15,834 nt of DNA, taken from an uncultured Eubacteriales bacterium. GTDB lineage: Bacteria > Bacillota > Clostridia > Oscillospirales > Acutalibacteraceae. The notes beneath the pieces were generated by a model. The model was not told where the DNA came from. It saw only the letters and a list, made by a program, of their open reading frames with translations, and made no database searches. How positions within the stretch are numbered: the stretch's first letter is position 1; every line of letters starts with the position of its first letter. Below are positions 1 through 6,734 of the stretch, piece by piece. The translations under genes and the position numbers were made by a program. The DNA is taken from the NCBI GenBank assembly GCA_934444365.1, contig CAKSCM010000026.1, forward strand, positions 1 to 15,834. The letters are read 5' to 3'.

Positions 1-75
1 GGAGCTGGTGGACGGACTTGAACCCCCGACCTGCTGATTACAAATCAGCTGCTCTACCAACTGAGCTACACCAGC
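1..75 (-). tRNA. tRNA-Thr (anticodon UGU), 3' CCA cut by window edge
   Basis: Read on the minus strand, positions 75 to 1 fold as a complete cloverleaf. The 7-bp acceptor stem is GCTGGTG (75-69) paired with CACCAGC (10-4), and the D-arm region reads TAGCTCAGTTGGTAGAGC. The anticodon stem GCTGA/TCAGC holds the loop TTTGTAA, giving anticodon TGT, which reads ACA threonine codons. The T-loop is TTCAAGT. The discriminator is U (position 3), followed by CC at 2-1. The final A of an encoded CCA would lie just outside the window. It has its own promoter at 118-146. Confidence 0.97.
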
Positions 76-117
76 ATACCAAACCCGGAAAACTCTCGTC
101 CGTTTTCGTGCCCGATT

Positions 118-146
118 AATATACCATATGTAAGGATAAATGTCAA
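118..146 (-). promoter_or_regulatory. Sigma-A promoter of tRNA-Thr
   Basis: On the minus strand, TTGACA (146-141) and TATATT (123-118) are separated by exactly 17 bp. Initiation near 111 would give a 5' leader of about 36 nt for RNase P to remove from the tRNA. Confidence 0.85.
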
Positions 147-447
147 GGGCTCTTTTTTATTTTTTTAAACTTTTGTGCTTATAAAATGCCTTAACGCTTA
201 AAAAAGCCCTTCGCCCCCGTTTTTCGCAATACACCGTCGGTTTAAGCTGACGGGAATTCGGTACGGAGGAACTCATAATAACTTTACATCTATGAGTATC
301 GACAAGCCCAAAAGTGCCGCCGGCAGGGCATTTCAGGCAGATTTTAATAAGTGCGTTTAGGCTTTAAAACCGCGCGGCTGATAACCCGACCCTCCCGGCG
401 TTTTCCGCCTTTTTTGTCCGGCGAAAAGGCACCGATCTTCATGCGGA
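147..447. other. Intergenic stretch, no gene supported
   Basis: About 300 bases with no convincing gene. There is a small inverted repeat CCGTC/GACGG around 237-252 and an ACTCAT...ATGAGT repeat at 271-297. Two tiny open frames (292-360 plus, 276-157 minus) lack a correctly placed ribosome site. T- and A-rich tracts flank the tRNA promoter. Nothing else is evident. Confidence 0.5.
397..415 (+). terminator. Weak terminator-like hairpin
   Basis: GGCG (397-400), a 5-nt loop and CGCC (406-409) are followed by six Ts (410-415). The stem is only 4 bp and no plus-strand gene lies upstream in the window, so this may be chance. Confidence 0.25.
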
Positions 448-509
448 TAAAAAACAAAATAAAGCGGAGCATTCGGCGGCAAATTTCAAGCCGACGATCG
501 CTCCGCTTT
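448..509 (-). terminator. Rho-independent terminator, minus strand
   Basis: On the minus strand a perfect 10-bp stem AAAGCGGAGC (509-500) / GCTCCGCTTT (470-461) encloses a second GC-rich stem. It is followed by the T-rich run ATTTTGTTTTTT (460-449). It lies about 230 nt beyond the stop of the zinc-ribbon gene, the nearest upstream minus-strand gene, so that transcript probably carries a long 3' tail or a separate small RNA. Confidence 0.8.
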
Positions 510-740
510 GCTTAAATTCCAAGATTGCTTTTAAGTGAAACCGTTTATGTATATTTTAAGGCCAAAGAGTTTCTGCCGTTCATTTTCGGGTATAATACAG
601 GCTCAATCAAGCCGCAAGACCTGCCGTCTGTCGGCAAAAACCTGAATCCGCCTAAAAACAAGCGGCGAAACCGTACGGTGTTCGACTCTACCAGCCTAAG
701 CCAAACAAAACCTTCACACAAAAAACTTTCGACCGGGATT
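510..740. other. Intergenic stretch with clustered stem-loops, possible structured RNA or long 3' UTR
   Basis: There is no credible coding frame here. Three short perfect stem-loops occur in a row: GGCT/AGCC (600-613), GCCG/CGGC (623-635) and CGCC/GGCG (649-667). The palindrome CCGTACGG (671-678) follows. The stretch lies between the stop of the zinc-ribbon gene and the strong terminator at 448-509 and would be transcribed with that gene. A TATAAT at 591-596 on the plus strand has no matching -35. I do not recognise it as tmRNA, 6S, SRP or RNase P RNA. Confidence 0.3.
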
Positions 741-1022
741 TTAAGCGTTCTGCTCCTTCATCTTTGCAAAGCACTCGCTGCAATAAACCGGCTTGTCCTC
801 ACGGGGACGGAAAGGAACCTTGGCTTCGCCGCCGCAAGCAGCGCAAACCGTAGTAAACATTTCCCTTTCGGGTCTGGCAGCATTCTTGCGTGCATCGCGG
901 CAAGCCTTGCAGCGCTGCGGCTCATTTACAAAGCCCTTGGCATCGTAAAACTCCTGCTCACCGGCAGTGAATACGAACTCCGCACCGCAGTCCTTGCACA
1001 CTAAGGTTTTGTCTTCAAACAT
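741..1022 (-). CDS. Small double zinc-ribbon protein
   Basis: A 93-residue cytoplasmic protein with two zinc-ribbon units. The first has Cys9-x2-Cys12 and Cys38-x2-Cys41 around the conserved block FTAGEQEFYDAKGF and resembles the 'probable zinc-ribbon' (zf-trcl) family common in Clostridia. The second has Cys60-x2-Cys63 and Cys81-x2-Cys84 (CSECF). No catalytic motif is visible and the family has no settled function, though a nucleic-acid or protein-binding role is plausible. The ATG is preceded by GAGGT 7 nt upstream, which supports this start. It is a single gene, separated by about 260 bp from the sigma factor gene upstream. The long plus-strand open frame across it is only its antisense shadow. 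Confidence 0.85.
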   Translation of the reverse strand: MFEDKTLVCKDCGAEFVFTAGEQEFYDAKGFVNEPQRCKACRDARKNAARPEREMFTTVCAACGGEAKVPFRPREDKPVYCSECFAKMKEQNA

Positions 1023-1281
1023 TTTTTTGACCTCGCTTGAAAAAAGTATTTTTTACCCCCGGACGGAATCGCACCGTCTTAAAAATCATACACCGCTCTC
1101 TTGCGGCAAGGGCATATATTTAAATTTTTATTTTCACCGGACGCAATTTTAAACCGGTTTTGCCGATAAACCATGTCGTATGAACCGCTTTATTTACGTT
1201 TTTAATAAAACGCCGACGCCCCGTTAGAGCGATAGCCATAAAGCAGGAGCGGTAAAATCTCAAAATCGCAAAGCCGTAACC

Positions 1282-1884
1282 TCACATCGAACCGCGCAAT
1301 TTCTTCCTGACCCTGTAAAGTATACCGTCAACCGATTTGACCGATATACCCATGCGCTCGGCTATGTCGTCATATCCGCAGCCGCCGAGCCTTAAGGTCA
1401 GCACCTTGCGCTCGCTGTCGCTGAGCAACTCACGCATATTACGCTCCACCGCCGATTTGGTTTCATTCGCCAAAACCGCCTCTTCGGCCGACATGACAAA
1501 ATCGCCGCCCTCATCACGGCCGGCAGACACGGCGTTTTCATCATCAAAGGAAACGGTCACCGATTTCGGCACACTGCTTTTTTTAAGCGTGCTCCTGACG
1601 GCCGAAATAATGCTCCTGTCAATACAAAGCATGGCAAAGGTCTTAAAGGAGGTTCCCTTATCGGGCGAATAGCTCTTTATGGCGCAAATAAGCCCGATCA
1701 TCCCCTCCTGAGCCAGATCCTCAGGAGAAAGCTCGCCTCCGCAATACCCGGCGGCGCGATTGTGCACAGCGCCGGCAAAGCGGTATATAAGCAAATTTAC
1801 AGCCTCATCATCCCCGGCGGCGGCACGGCGCGCCAGTTCCTCATCCGTAATATTCGCCTTATCTTTTTTGCCGTTTATATGCAA
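1282..1884 (-). CDS. sigH: Sigma-70 family RNA polymerase sigma factor, SigH-like
   Basis: A 200-residue sigma factor that would direct RNA polymerase to an alternative promoter class. Region 2 spans about residues 25-100, with EDLAQEGMIGL at 55-65 and TSFKTFAMLCIDRSI at 78-92. Both closely resemble Bacillus SigH, the sporulation/stationary-phase sigma factor. A variable linker follows, then region 4 (about 145-198) with LLSDSERKVLTLRL and a helix-turn-helix ending in VKSVDGILYRVRKKL. No region 1 is present. SigH proteins I know are slightly longer (about 215-220). The only in-frame start is TTG at 1884, directly after an in-frame TGA. AAGGA lies about 13 nt upstream, a long spacing. Its promoter (1917-1945) overlaps a palindrome. 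It could be a SigH paralogue with another regulon, since other sporulation genes are outside the view. Confidence 0.85.
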   Translation of the reverse strand: MHINGKKDKANITDEELARRAAAGDDEAVNLLIYRFAGAVHNRAAGYCGGELSPEDLAQEGMIGLICAIKSYSPDKGTSFKTFAMLCIDRSIISAVRSTLKKSSVPKSVTVSFDDENAVSAGRDEGGDFVMSAEEAVLANETKSAVERNMRELLSDSERKVLTLRLGGCGYDDIAERMGISVKSVDGILYRVRKKLRGSM

Positions 1885-1904
1885 TATGTATCAACTATCC
1901 TTAA

Positions 1905-1945
1905 TATGGTTATTTTACCATAACATCTTTCATCATATTTGTCAA
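1905..1945 (-). promoter_or_regulatory. sigH promoter with palindrome over the -10 element
   Basis: On the minus strand, TTGACA (1945-1940), a 17-bp spacer and TATGGT (1922-1917) form a near-consensus promoter. The -10 is one arm of the inverted repeat TATGGT-N6-ACCATA (1905-1922), which extends through the predicted start site. That placement suits a repressor operator more than an RNA hairpin. The repressor is unknown. Confidence 0.75.
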
Positions 1946-2091
1946 GAGTTTTTTGAGTTACCAGCTTTTTTTCGTCAAAATAACGAGTTTTTCGACCTGT
2001 AATTGTGATATGTTGCGTTTTGGAAATATATTATGCCTACAAAAACCTGTTCAGGCTTAAATGTAGACAAGTGAACACATCCGAAAACGCC

Positions 2092-2126
2092 AAAATAAAA
2101 TCCCGGCGTCCGAAATGACACCGGGA
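2092..2126 (-). terminator. Rho-independent terminator of acpP
   Basis: On the minus strand, a 10-bp stem TCCCGGTGTC / GACGCCGGGA (one G-U pair, loop ATTTCG; 2126-2101) is followed by TTTTATTTT. It starts about 45 nt after the acpP stop codon. Confidence 0.92.
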
Positions 2127-2170
2127 AATCACGAACCAAACCTGTTTTTTAAAATGTAAGCAATTAAAAA

Positions 2171-2398
2171 TTACTGATGATCCTCAATGTAACGGACCAG
2201 ATCGCCGACCGTCTTAATTTTGAGAACGTCGTCATCCGGAACCTCAACATCAAATTCATCCTCAACCGACATAAGCAGGTCGACAAGATCGAGACTATCG
2301 GCACCGAGATCATCGGTTATCACCGAATCCATCGTTATATCGTTTTCGTTAGCATCAAGCTGTTCCACAAAAATACGTTTGACCTTTTCAAACACCAT
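2171..2398 (-). CDS. acpP: Acyl carrier protein
   Basis: A 75-residue acidic protein that carries growing acyl chains on a 4'-phosphopantetheine arm during type II fatty acid synthesis in the cytoplasm. The attachment serine is Ser35 in LGADSLDLVDL, the canonical DSL site at the start of helix II. The acidic segment SVEDEFDVEVPDDD is the usual partner-binding face. Length and pattern are normal for the family. A TTG at 2413 in the same frame lies inside the ribosome site GGAGG (2411-2407), so the ATG at 2398 is the real start. The gene is transcribed alone, with its own strong promoter (2532-2560), a leader of about 125 nt and a terminator at 2092-2126. Because no other fab gene is adjacent, it could serve a pathway other than fatty acid synthesis, but the sequence looks like a housekeeping ACP. 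Confidence 0.95.
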   Translation of the reverse strand: MVFEKVKRIFVEQLDANENDITMDSVITDDLGADSLDLVDLLMSVEDEFDVEVPDDDVLKIKTVGDLVRYIEDHQ

Positions 2399-2429
2399 AA
2401 AAAAATCCTCCAAACACTTTAATTCACCT

Positions 2430-2498
2430 TACCGCAAAAACGCGGTAAAATCGTGCGGCGCACTAAAAATGCCGCTTCTCCTTGCACACGCCGTGCAA
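2430..2498 (-). promoter_or_regulatory. Structured 5' leader of acpP
   Basis: Between the acpP promoter and start codon the transcript can form three short hairpins: TTGCAC/GTGCAA (2498-2482), GTGC/GCAC (2463-2453) and TACCGC/GCGGTA (2447-2430). None is followed by a U-run, so they are not obvious attenuators. A role in mRNA stability or translation is possible. Confidence 0.35.
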
Positions 2499-2531
2499 TC
2501 GGTACTCAGTTTATACTACTCACCTTAAAAA

Positions 2532-2560
2532 ATAATATTCACAAACCGGCCGTTTGTCAA
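2532..2560 (-). promoter_or_regulatory. acpP promoter with palindromic operator in the spacer
   Basis: On the minus strand, TTGACA (2560-2555) and TATTAT (2537-2532) are 17 bp apart. The spacer is largely filled by a perfect 6-bp inverted repeat, ACAAAC-N5-GTTTGT (2557-2541), which also overlaps the -35. A protein bound there would block RNA polymerase. The motif is not the FapR operator known from Bacillus. Confidence 0.8.
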
Positions 2561-2720
2561 CACTTATTAAGAAATATTTATTATTTTCTACAAATTAAGG
2601 CCTAAAGTTACCGGTCCGATAAGCAACTATCAACATCAAAATATCATTTTATACGACAAAAGCCGCATATTTAAGGCCCGCTGCTTCTAAAATTTAAATT
2701 TAAAACTTAAAATTGCGGAC
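2561..2720. other. Intergenic gap between metY and acpP
   Basis: This is the AT-rich gap downstream of metY, including a run of alternating A and T tracts around 2686-2713. No convincing terminator for the dapL-metY operon is visible, only a weak GC-rich pairing near 2660-2685. Confidence 0.35.
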
Positions 2721-3992
2721 TTAAACCTTTTCGAGGGCCTGCTTTATGTCGTCGATTATATCGTCGGCATACTCTATTCCCACCGACATACGGATAAGAT
2801 CGGGCGTTATAGCGCATTCTTTGAGCTGTTCATCGGTCAGCTGACGGTGGGTAGTGCTCGCCGGGTGCAAAACGCAGGTTCTGGCGTCGGCCACATGGGT
2901 GACGATGCAGGCGAGCTTTAAGGAATTCATAAATTTAACCGATGCTTCCCTGCCGCCCTTTACACCGAAGGAAATTACGCCGCAGCTGCCGCCGGGCAGG
3001 TATTTTTTAACCAGGTCGTTCCTTTTATAACCGTCCAGTCCGGGGTATTTAACCCATGATATTTTATCATTGGACGATAAAAACTCCGCCACTCGCTTAG
3101 CATTTTCGCAATGCCTTGCAACGCGCAAAAACAGCGTTTCAAGCCCTACATTAAGCAAAAATGCATTCATCGGCGACGGCGTTGCTCCGATATCGCGCAT
3201 AAGATGGGTTCTCGCCTTGGTGATGTATGCCGCCTTGCCGAAGCTCTCGGTATACGTAAGGCCGTGATAGCTTTCGTCCGGAGTGCAAAGTCCGGGGAAT
3301 TTACCGCTCGCCTTCCAGTCAAAATTGCCCGAATCCACGATCACTCCGCCGACCTGCAATGCATGTCCGTCCATATATTTGGTGGTCGAATGAATAACTA
3401 TATCCGCCCCGAACTCAAACGGACGGCAGTTAATAGGGGTGGCAAAGGTATTATCGATTATTAAAGGCAGGCCGTTTTTATGGGCGATGGCGGCGATCCG
3501 CTCAATATCAAAAACATCAAGCGACGGGTTTGATATCGTCTCGCCGAAAATGCATTTTGTGTTTGGGCGTATCATCCCCTGCAGCTCGTCATCCGATATA
3601 TCGCAGCTGAAAAAATCGACCTCTATACCAAGCTCGCGAAGGGTTTTTCCGAAAAGATTGAAGGTGCCTCCGTACAGCTCGCTCGAGCAAAGAAAATGAT
3701 CTCCGGCGTTGCAGATATTAAGAACCGACAGCATTGAAGCCGCCTGTCCCGATGAGGTAAGCAGCGCGCCGACGCCGCCCTCCAAATCGGCAATTTTATT
3801 CTCCACCGCCGCAACGGTAGGATTGCCTATACGGCTGTAAAAATAGCCCGAGGCTTTAAGATCGAACAGATCGCCCATCTGCTCGCAGGTATCGTATTTA
3901 TATGTAGTGCTTTGCACTATCGGCACAACGCGCGGCTCGCCGGTTTTAGGCGTATAGCCCGATTGAAGGCATTTAGTGTTTATATGGCTCAT
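2721..3992 (-). CDS. metY: O-acetylhomoserine sulfhydrylase (O-acetylhomoserine aminocarboxypropyltransferase)
   Basis: A 423-residue PLP enzyme of the Cys/Met metabolism family. It joins O-acetylhomoserine and sulfide to give homocysteine, the direct-sulfhydrylation route to methionine. The PLP lysine is Lys205 in HSTTKYMDGH. The cofactor-binding blocks LTSSGQAA (78-85) and DNTFATP (180-186) are present, as are YSRIGNPT (52-59) and the C-terminal HPASTTHRQL. Length fits the MetY group, which is longer than cystathionine gamma-synthase (about 380-400), so MetY is preferred. A methionine gamma-lyase-like activity cannot be excluded by eye. AAAGGA precedes the ATG. It lies 26 bp after dapL on the same strand and has no promoter of its own, so the two form an operon of aspartate-family metabolism. 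Confidence 0.9.
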   Translation of the reverse strand: MSHINTKCLQSGYTPKTGEPRVVPIVQSTTYKYDTCEQMGDLFDLKASGYFYSRIGNPTVAAVENKIADLEGGVGALLTSSGQAASMLSVLNICNAGDHFLCSSELYGGTFNLFGKTLRELGIEVDFFSCDISDDELQGMIRPNTKCIFGETISNPSLDVFDIERIAAIAHKNGLPLIIDNTFATPINCRPFEFGADIVIHSTTKYMDGHALQVGGVIVDSGNFDWKASGKFPGLCTPDESYHGLTYTESFGKAAYITKARTHLMRDIGATPSPMNAFLLNVGLETLFLRVARHCENAKRVAEFLSSNDKISWVKYPGLDGYKRNDLVKKYLPGGSCGVISFGVKGGREASVKFMNSLKLACIVTHVADARTCVLHPASTTHRQLTDEQLKECAITPDLIRMSVGIEYADDIIDDIKQALEKV

Positions 3993-4018
3993 TTTCTTTT
4001 CGTCCTTTCGCTTTTAAT

Positions 4019-5257
4019 TCACTGTTTTTTGCCGAATACGTCGACTATCGCCTTTACGGCGGAGGCTGTAACCTCCCTGTCTCCGAGGGCCGAAAGGCGT
4101 ATATACCCTTCGCCGCACGGACCAAATCCCTCGCCCGGGGTGGTTACGACATGGCATTTATTCAAAAGCTCGTCAAACATCTCCCAGCTTGACATTCCGT
4201 TTTCGACCTTTACCCATACATAAGGGGAGTTAACCCCTCCGGCGCACTTGAATCCGGCGGCGGTCAGTCCGTCAAAGATTATTTTTGCATTATCAAGATA
4301 ATAACGTATATTCTCCGCGACCTGCTTTTTGCCCTCATCCGAATAAACCGCCTCGGCTCCCCTTTGGGTTATGTAGGAAACGCCGTTAAATTTAGTCCCC
4401 TGACGGCGAAGCCATAAGGAATTCAGCGATACTTCCTCTCCGTTTGAGGCTTTCACCTTAAGAGCCTTCGGGACTACGGTAAAAGCGCACCGCGTTCCGG
4501 TAAATCCGGCGGTTTTAGAAAAGCTCCGAAATTCGATCGCGCACTCTCTCGCGCCCTCGATCTCATATATACTGTGGGGCAGATCGGGATCGGTTATAAA
4601 GGCCTCATAAGCCGCGTCGTAAAGCAAAACGGCGCCGTTTGCTTTCGCATATTCCACCCATTTTTCAAGCTGTTTTTTTGTAGCCATGGCACCGGTGGGG
4701 TTATTCGGGAAGCAAAGATAAACAATGTCGGCATGCTCAACGGGCGGCTCGGCCACAAACCCGTTTTCCTCGGTACAGGGCAGATATACAAACTTAGAAT
4801 AATGGCCGTTCGAATACTCGCCGGCCCGGCCCGACATAACGTTGGTGTCAACATAAACGGTGTATACCGGGTCGCATACCGCCACCGTGTTGTCGACGGA
4901 AAATATATCGCCTATGTTGCCGCAATCGCTCTTTGCGCCGTCGCTTACGAATATTTCGTCGATATCTATTTCTATTCCGCGCGAGCGGTAGTCGTTGTCG
5001 GCTATTGCACGGCGTAAAAATTCATACCCCGGCTCCGGACCGTAGCCGCGGAATTCCTCCTTTTTGCCCATTTCGTCGCAGGCCTTTTTCATAGCCTTAC
5101 AAACGGCCGGCGCAAGCGGCAGCGAAACGTCCCCTATGCCGAGGCGCATTATCTCTGCATCGGGATTTTCGGCCTTGAAGGCCGCTACTCTCCGCGCTAT
5201 TTCAGAAAAAAGATATCCGCCTTTAAGGGAGAGATAATTCTCATTTATTTTCACCAT
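4019..5257 (-). CDS. dapL: LL-diaminopimelate aminotransferase
   Basis: A 412-residue class I/II PLP aminotransferase that converts tetrahydrodipicolinate to LL-diaminopimelate in one step, bypassing the succinylase and acetylase branches of lysine and peptidoglycan precursor synthesis. The Schiff-base lysine is Lys248 in RSFSKTAGFTGTR. Typical family blocks are visible: NENYLSLKGGYLF at the N-terminus, RLGIGDVSLPLAPAV, EEFRGYGPEPGYEFLR, FVSDGAKSDCGN and CFPNNPTG. An in-frame GTG at 5263 is only 3 nt from AAGGAG, whereas the ATG at 5257 is 9 nt away, so the ATG is chosen. It is the first gene of a dapL-metY operon. Its promoter (5340-5368) is a perfect consensus and its leader can fold in alternative ways. 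Confidence 0.95.
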   Translation of the reverse strand: MVKINENYLSLKGGYLFSEIARRVAAFKAENPDAEIMRLGIGDVSLPLAPAVCKAMKKACDEMGKKEEFRGYGPEPGYEFLRRAIADNDYRSRGIEIDIDEIFVSDGAKSDCGNIGDIFSVDNTVAVCDPVYTVYVDTNVMSGRAGEYSNGHYSKFVYLPCTEENGFVAEPPVEHADIVYLCFPNNPTGAMATKKQLEKWVEYAKANGAVLLYDAAYEAFITDPDLPHSIYEIEGARECAIEFRSFSKTAGFTGTRCAFTVVPKALKVKASNGEEVSLNSLWLRRQGTKFNGVSYITQRGAEAVYSDEGKKQVAENIRYYLDNAKIIFDGLTAAGFKCAGGVNSPYVWVKVENGMSSWEMFDELLNKCHVVTTPGEGFGPCGEGYIRLSALGDREVTASAVKAIVDVFGKKQ

Positions 5258-5277
5258 AATCACGCACTCCTTACAGG

Positions 5278-5314
5278 ACCGGCCGACCGGTTTAAAGCTA
5301 CCGGCTCAAAGCCG
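5278..5314 (-). promoter_or_regulatory. Alternative hairpins in dapL leader
   Basis: In the minus-strand leader, CGGC/GCCG (5314-5302) and ACCGG/CCGGT (5291-5278) can form together. The alternative CCGGT/ACCGG (5304-5287) uses one arm of each. Just downstream, TCCT can pair with AGGA of the Shine-Dalgarno. This suggests, but does not prove, a leader switch. Confidence 0.35.
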
Positions 5315-5339
5315 CGCCGACAAACCTTATTTATCGATT

Positions 5340-5368
5340 ATTATACCAAAGTACATAACCACTGTCAA
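5340..5368 (-). promoter_or_regulatory. Consensus promoter of dapL-metY
   Basis: On the minus strand, TTGACA (5368-5363), a 17-bp spacer and TATAAT (5345-5340) are a perfect sigma-A consensus. Transcription should begin near 5333. Confidence 0.92.
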
Positions 5369-5413
5369 ACACAGCGCAAACAAAAATACGCCGATAAAAT
5401 TTCAAAATAATAA

Positions 5414-5437
5414 GGCAGGAAGAATTATTCTCCTGCC
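5414..5437. terminator. Bidirectional terminator
   Basis: A 7-bp stem GGCAGGA/TCCTGCC (5414-5420, 5431-5437) with further A-T pairs toward the loop is flanked by T-rich DNA on both sides. The minus strand reads TTATTATTTTG and the plus strand ATTATTTTC. It lies between tspO and the dapL promoter and would insulate dapL from tspO transcription. Confidence 0.75.
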
Positions 5438-5592
5438 ATTATTTTCTATAAATCAGGCCTGCACCAAACACAAGAAAAAACGATTCTCCCCCCCCACTCG
5501 GCACAACACGTTTTTTACAGGTTGACGAAAAGGATTCCATTTACCATACTCAAGAGGCCGCCTGAAACAACCGACGAAACAAAATTCACCCG
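5438..5592. other. Intergenic between tspO and dapL, nothing further recognised
   Basis: No supported gene. A run of eight Cs occurs near 5488-5495. The open frames here lack ribosome sites. Confidence 0.4.
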
Positions 5593-5616
5593 AAAAATCC
5601 GCCGTCCGGCAGGCGG
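5593..5616 (-). terminator. Terminator-like hairpin right after tspO
   Basis: On the minus strand, CCGCC (5616-5612) / GGCGG (5603-5599) with an 8-nt loop is followed by ATTTTT. It begins only about 8 nt after the tspO stop codon. The stem is short, so the stronger hairpin at 5414-5437 may back it up. Confidence 0.55.
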
Positions 5617-5623
5617 TAATCCG

Positions 5624-6088
5624 TCAATTGAGAAGATACACCCCGAAATTCAGGTACCCGGCAAACAAAAGCCACAGAATATAGGGTATCTGCAAAAATC
5701 CGGCCGCATTTCTTACCGAGAAAAACAAAACCGTCATTACAATAACCGTAATAAGCAGCGCGCACAGCACAAAAAAAGCGGCTAAATACGCCCCTTTGCA
5801 AAAAAATACTATCGGCCAGAGAAAATTAAGGGCAAGCTGAACCCCGTAGGTTATAAGGGAGGCTCGTTTTCTCGGCGAATCGGACACATACACAAGGTAA
5901 GCCGATACGGCCATTAAAATATAAAGAACCGACCACACTATCGGGAAAACTATCTCCGGGGGAGAAAGCATCGGCTTTTCGACCGCCTTATAATCCTCCA
6001 TCGCCCCCATTGTCAAGAATCCCGAAAGAGCGCCTACTCCGAGTGCTATAAGCAAGTTTACGATTAAAGGTTTAAGCCTTATGCTCAT
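5624..6088 (-). CDS. tspO: TspO/MBR family membrane protein
   Basis: A 154-residue integral membrane protein with five hydrophobic segments (roughly residues 8-28, 46-67, 77-97, 101-124, 131-152). Family marks are SPPEIVFPIVWSVLYILM (42-59), ALNFLWPIVFF (86-96) and PYILWLLFAGYLN (135-147). TspO proteins bind porphyrins and are linked to tetrapyrrole or stress responses; the ligand here is not knowable from sequence. The open frame extends to 6226, but that extension runs through a long hairpin and is not protein-like. The ATG at 6088 gives the normal family length. A TTG at 6094, 10 nt after GAAGGG, is an alternative start two codons earlier. The gene stands alone, with terminators downstream. 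Confidence 0.85.
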   Translation of the reverse strand: MSIRLKPLIVNLLIALGVGALSGFLTMGAMEDYKAVEKPMLSPPEIVFPIVWSVLYILMAVSAYLVYVSDSPRKRASLITYGVQLALNFLWPIVFFCKGAYLAAFFVLCALLITVIVMTVLFFSVRNAAGFLQIPYILWLLFAGYLNFGVYLLN

Positions 6089-6183
6089 ATTCAAAACAAT
6101 CAAGCCCTTCATACAAATGCAAAACTTAAATTTACGTCCGAATTCGAACGCCCCCGACCGGGCAAATGCGCTTTTTAAATTAA

Positions 6184-6212
6184 GGTTTTCTCTTCGAAAC
6201 AAAGAGAAAACC
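6184..6212 (-). promoter_or_regulatory. Perfect 11-bp hairpin upstream of tspO
   Basis: GGTTTTCTCTT (6184-6194) and AAGAGAAAACC (6202-6212) form a perfect inverted repeat with a 7-nt spacer, about 95-125 bp upstream of the tspO start. There is no clear T-run on either side, so it is not a standard terminator. It could be an operator or an mRNA-leader hairpin. Confidence 0.5.
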
Positions 6213-6662
6213 CTCATCAAAAACATCCGGTCGCAGTATTTATTCTATTCGTTTTAAGACAGGTTTATTCCAAGCGACAGATATCTGTTTTTTCCTTTTT
6301 TTGCACCACGCAAAGCATATTTACTCAAAGATAACCCATACTTAGCTTGAATATCTTCGAAAAACAAGACGCACAAGCAAGCGTCGAAACCAGTGCGGCT
6401 TTTTCATCAATATCCCCCGTTTCGGACAAAAACGGCTATTTGCACCGTTCTTATGAGTTTATAAACCACGGCGGAACACCGGCTTATATCGAATTACCCC
6501 CCGAGCTCGCCGAATAGGCCATATTACCCTGAAAGAGAAATAAATTTCCGGCCTATGCATATCGACATCCGCTATAACAGACTGCACAAGGCTTGTTGCA
6601 CGGCCGAAAAATAAGCGGACGCAAATCTGAATAATCAGCTTATGCGGTAATATTTTTAATCT
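6213..6662. other. Gene-poor stretch with a possible coding relic (about 6291-6517, plus strand)
   Basis: No intact gene is seen. The 12-bp palindrome ACAGATATCTGT is at 6277-6288. On the plus strand one frame reads APRKAYLLKDNPYLA up to a stop at 6348-6350. The next frame is open from 6335 and reads protein-like sequence (ending NHGGTPAYIELPPELAE) to a TAG at 6515-6517. Neither frame has a ribosome site or ATG. This pattern fits a decayed, frameshifted gene of unknown family but could be chance. Confidence 0.25.
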
Positions 6663-6705
6663 AAAAAAAGGCTGTCCGATAAAGCTCTGCCGGACAGCCT
6701 TTTTT
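6663..6705. terminator. Bidirectional terminator after the phosphoesterase
   Basis: A perfect 9-bp stem GGCTGTCCG/CGGACAGCC (6670-6678, 6691-6699) is flanked by A7 on the left and T6 on the right, so it can terminate in both directions. On the minus strand it starts about 35 nt after the phosphoesterase stop and ends the leuA operon. Confidence 0.92.
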
Positions 6706-6734
6706 AGGTTTTTATTATTTTTCCGGCTTTAGAC

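Noticed and set aside
157..360. Tiny open frames: 22 codons plus (292-360) and 39 codons minus (276-157)
   Set aside because: The plus frame has GGAGG, but 21 nt away. The minus frame has no ribosome site and basic low-information sequence.
510..740. tmRNA, 6S RNA or SRP RNA
   Set aside because: No tRNA-like ends or tag reading frame, no long self-closing rod, and no conserved SRP tetraloop domain were found.
525..1004. 159-residue open frame on the plus strand
   Set aside because: It lies antisense to the zinc-ribbon gene, which has paired CxxC motifs and a good ribosome site. The plus frame has no ribosome site and low-complexity composition.
5258..5263. GTG start for dapL at 5263
   Set aside because: It is only 3 nt from the Shine-Dalgarno, whereas the ATG two codons later has ideal spacing.
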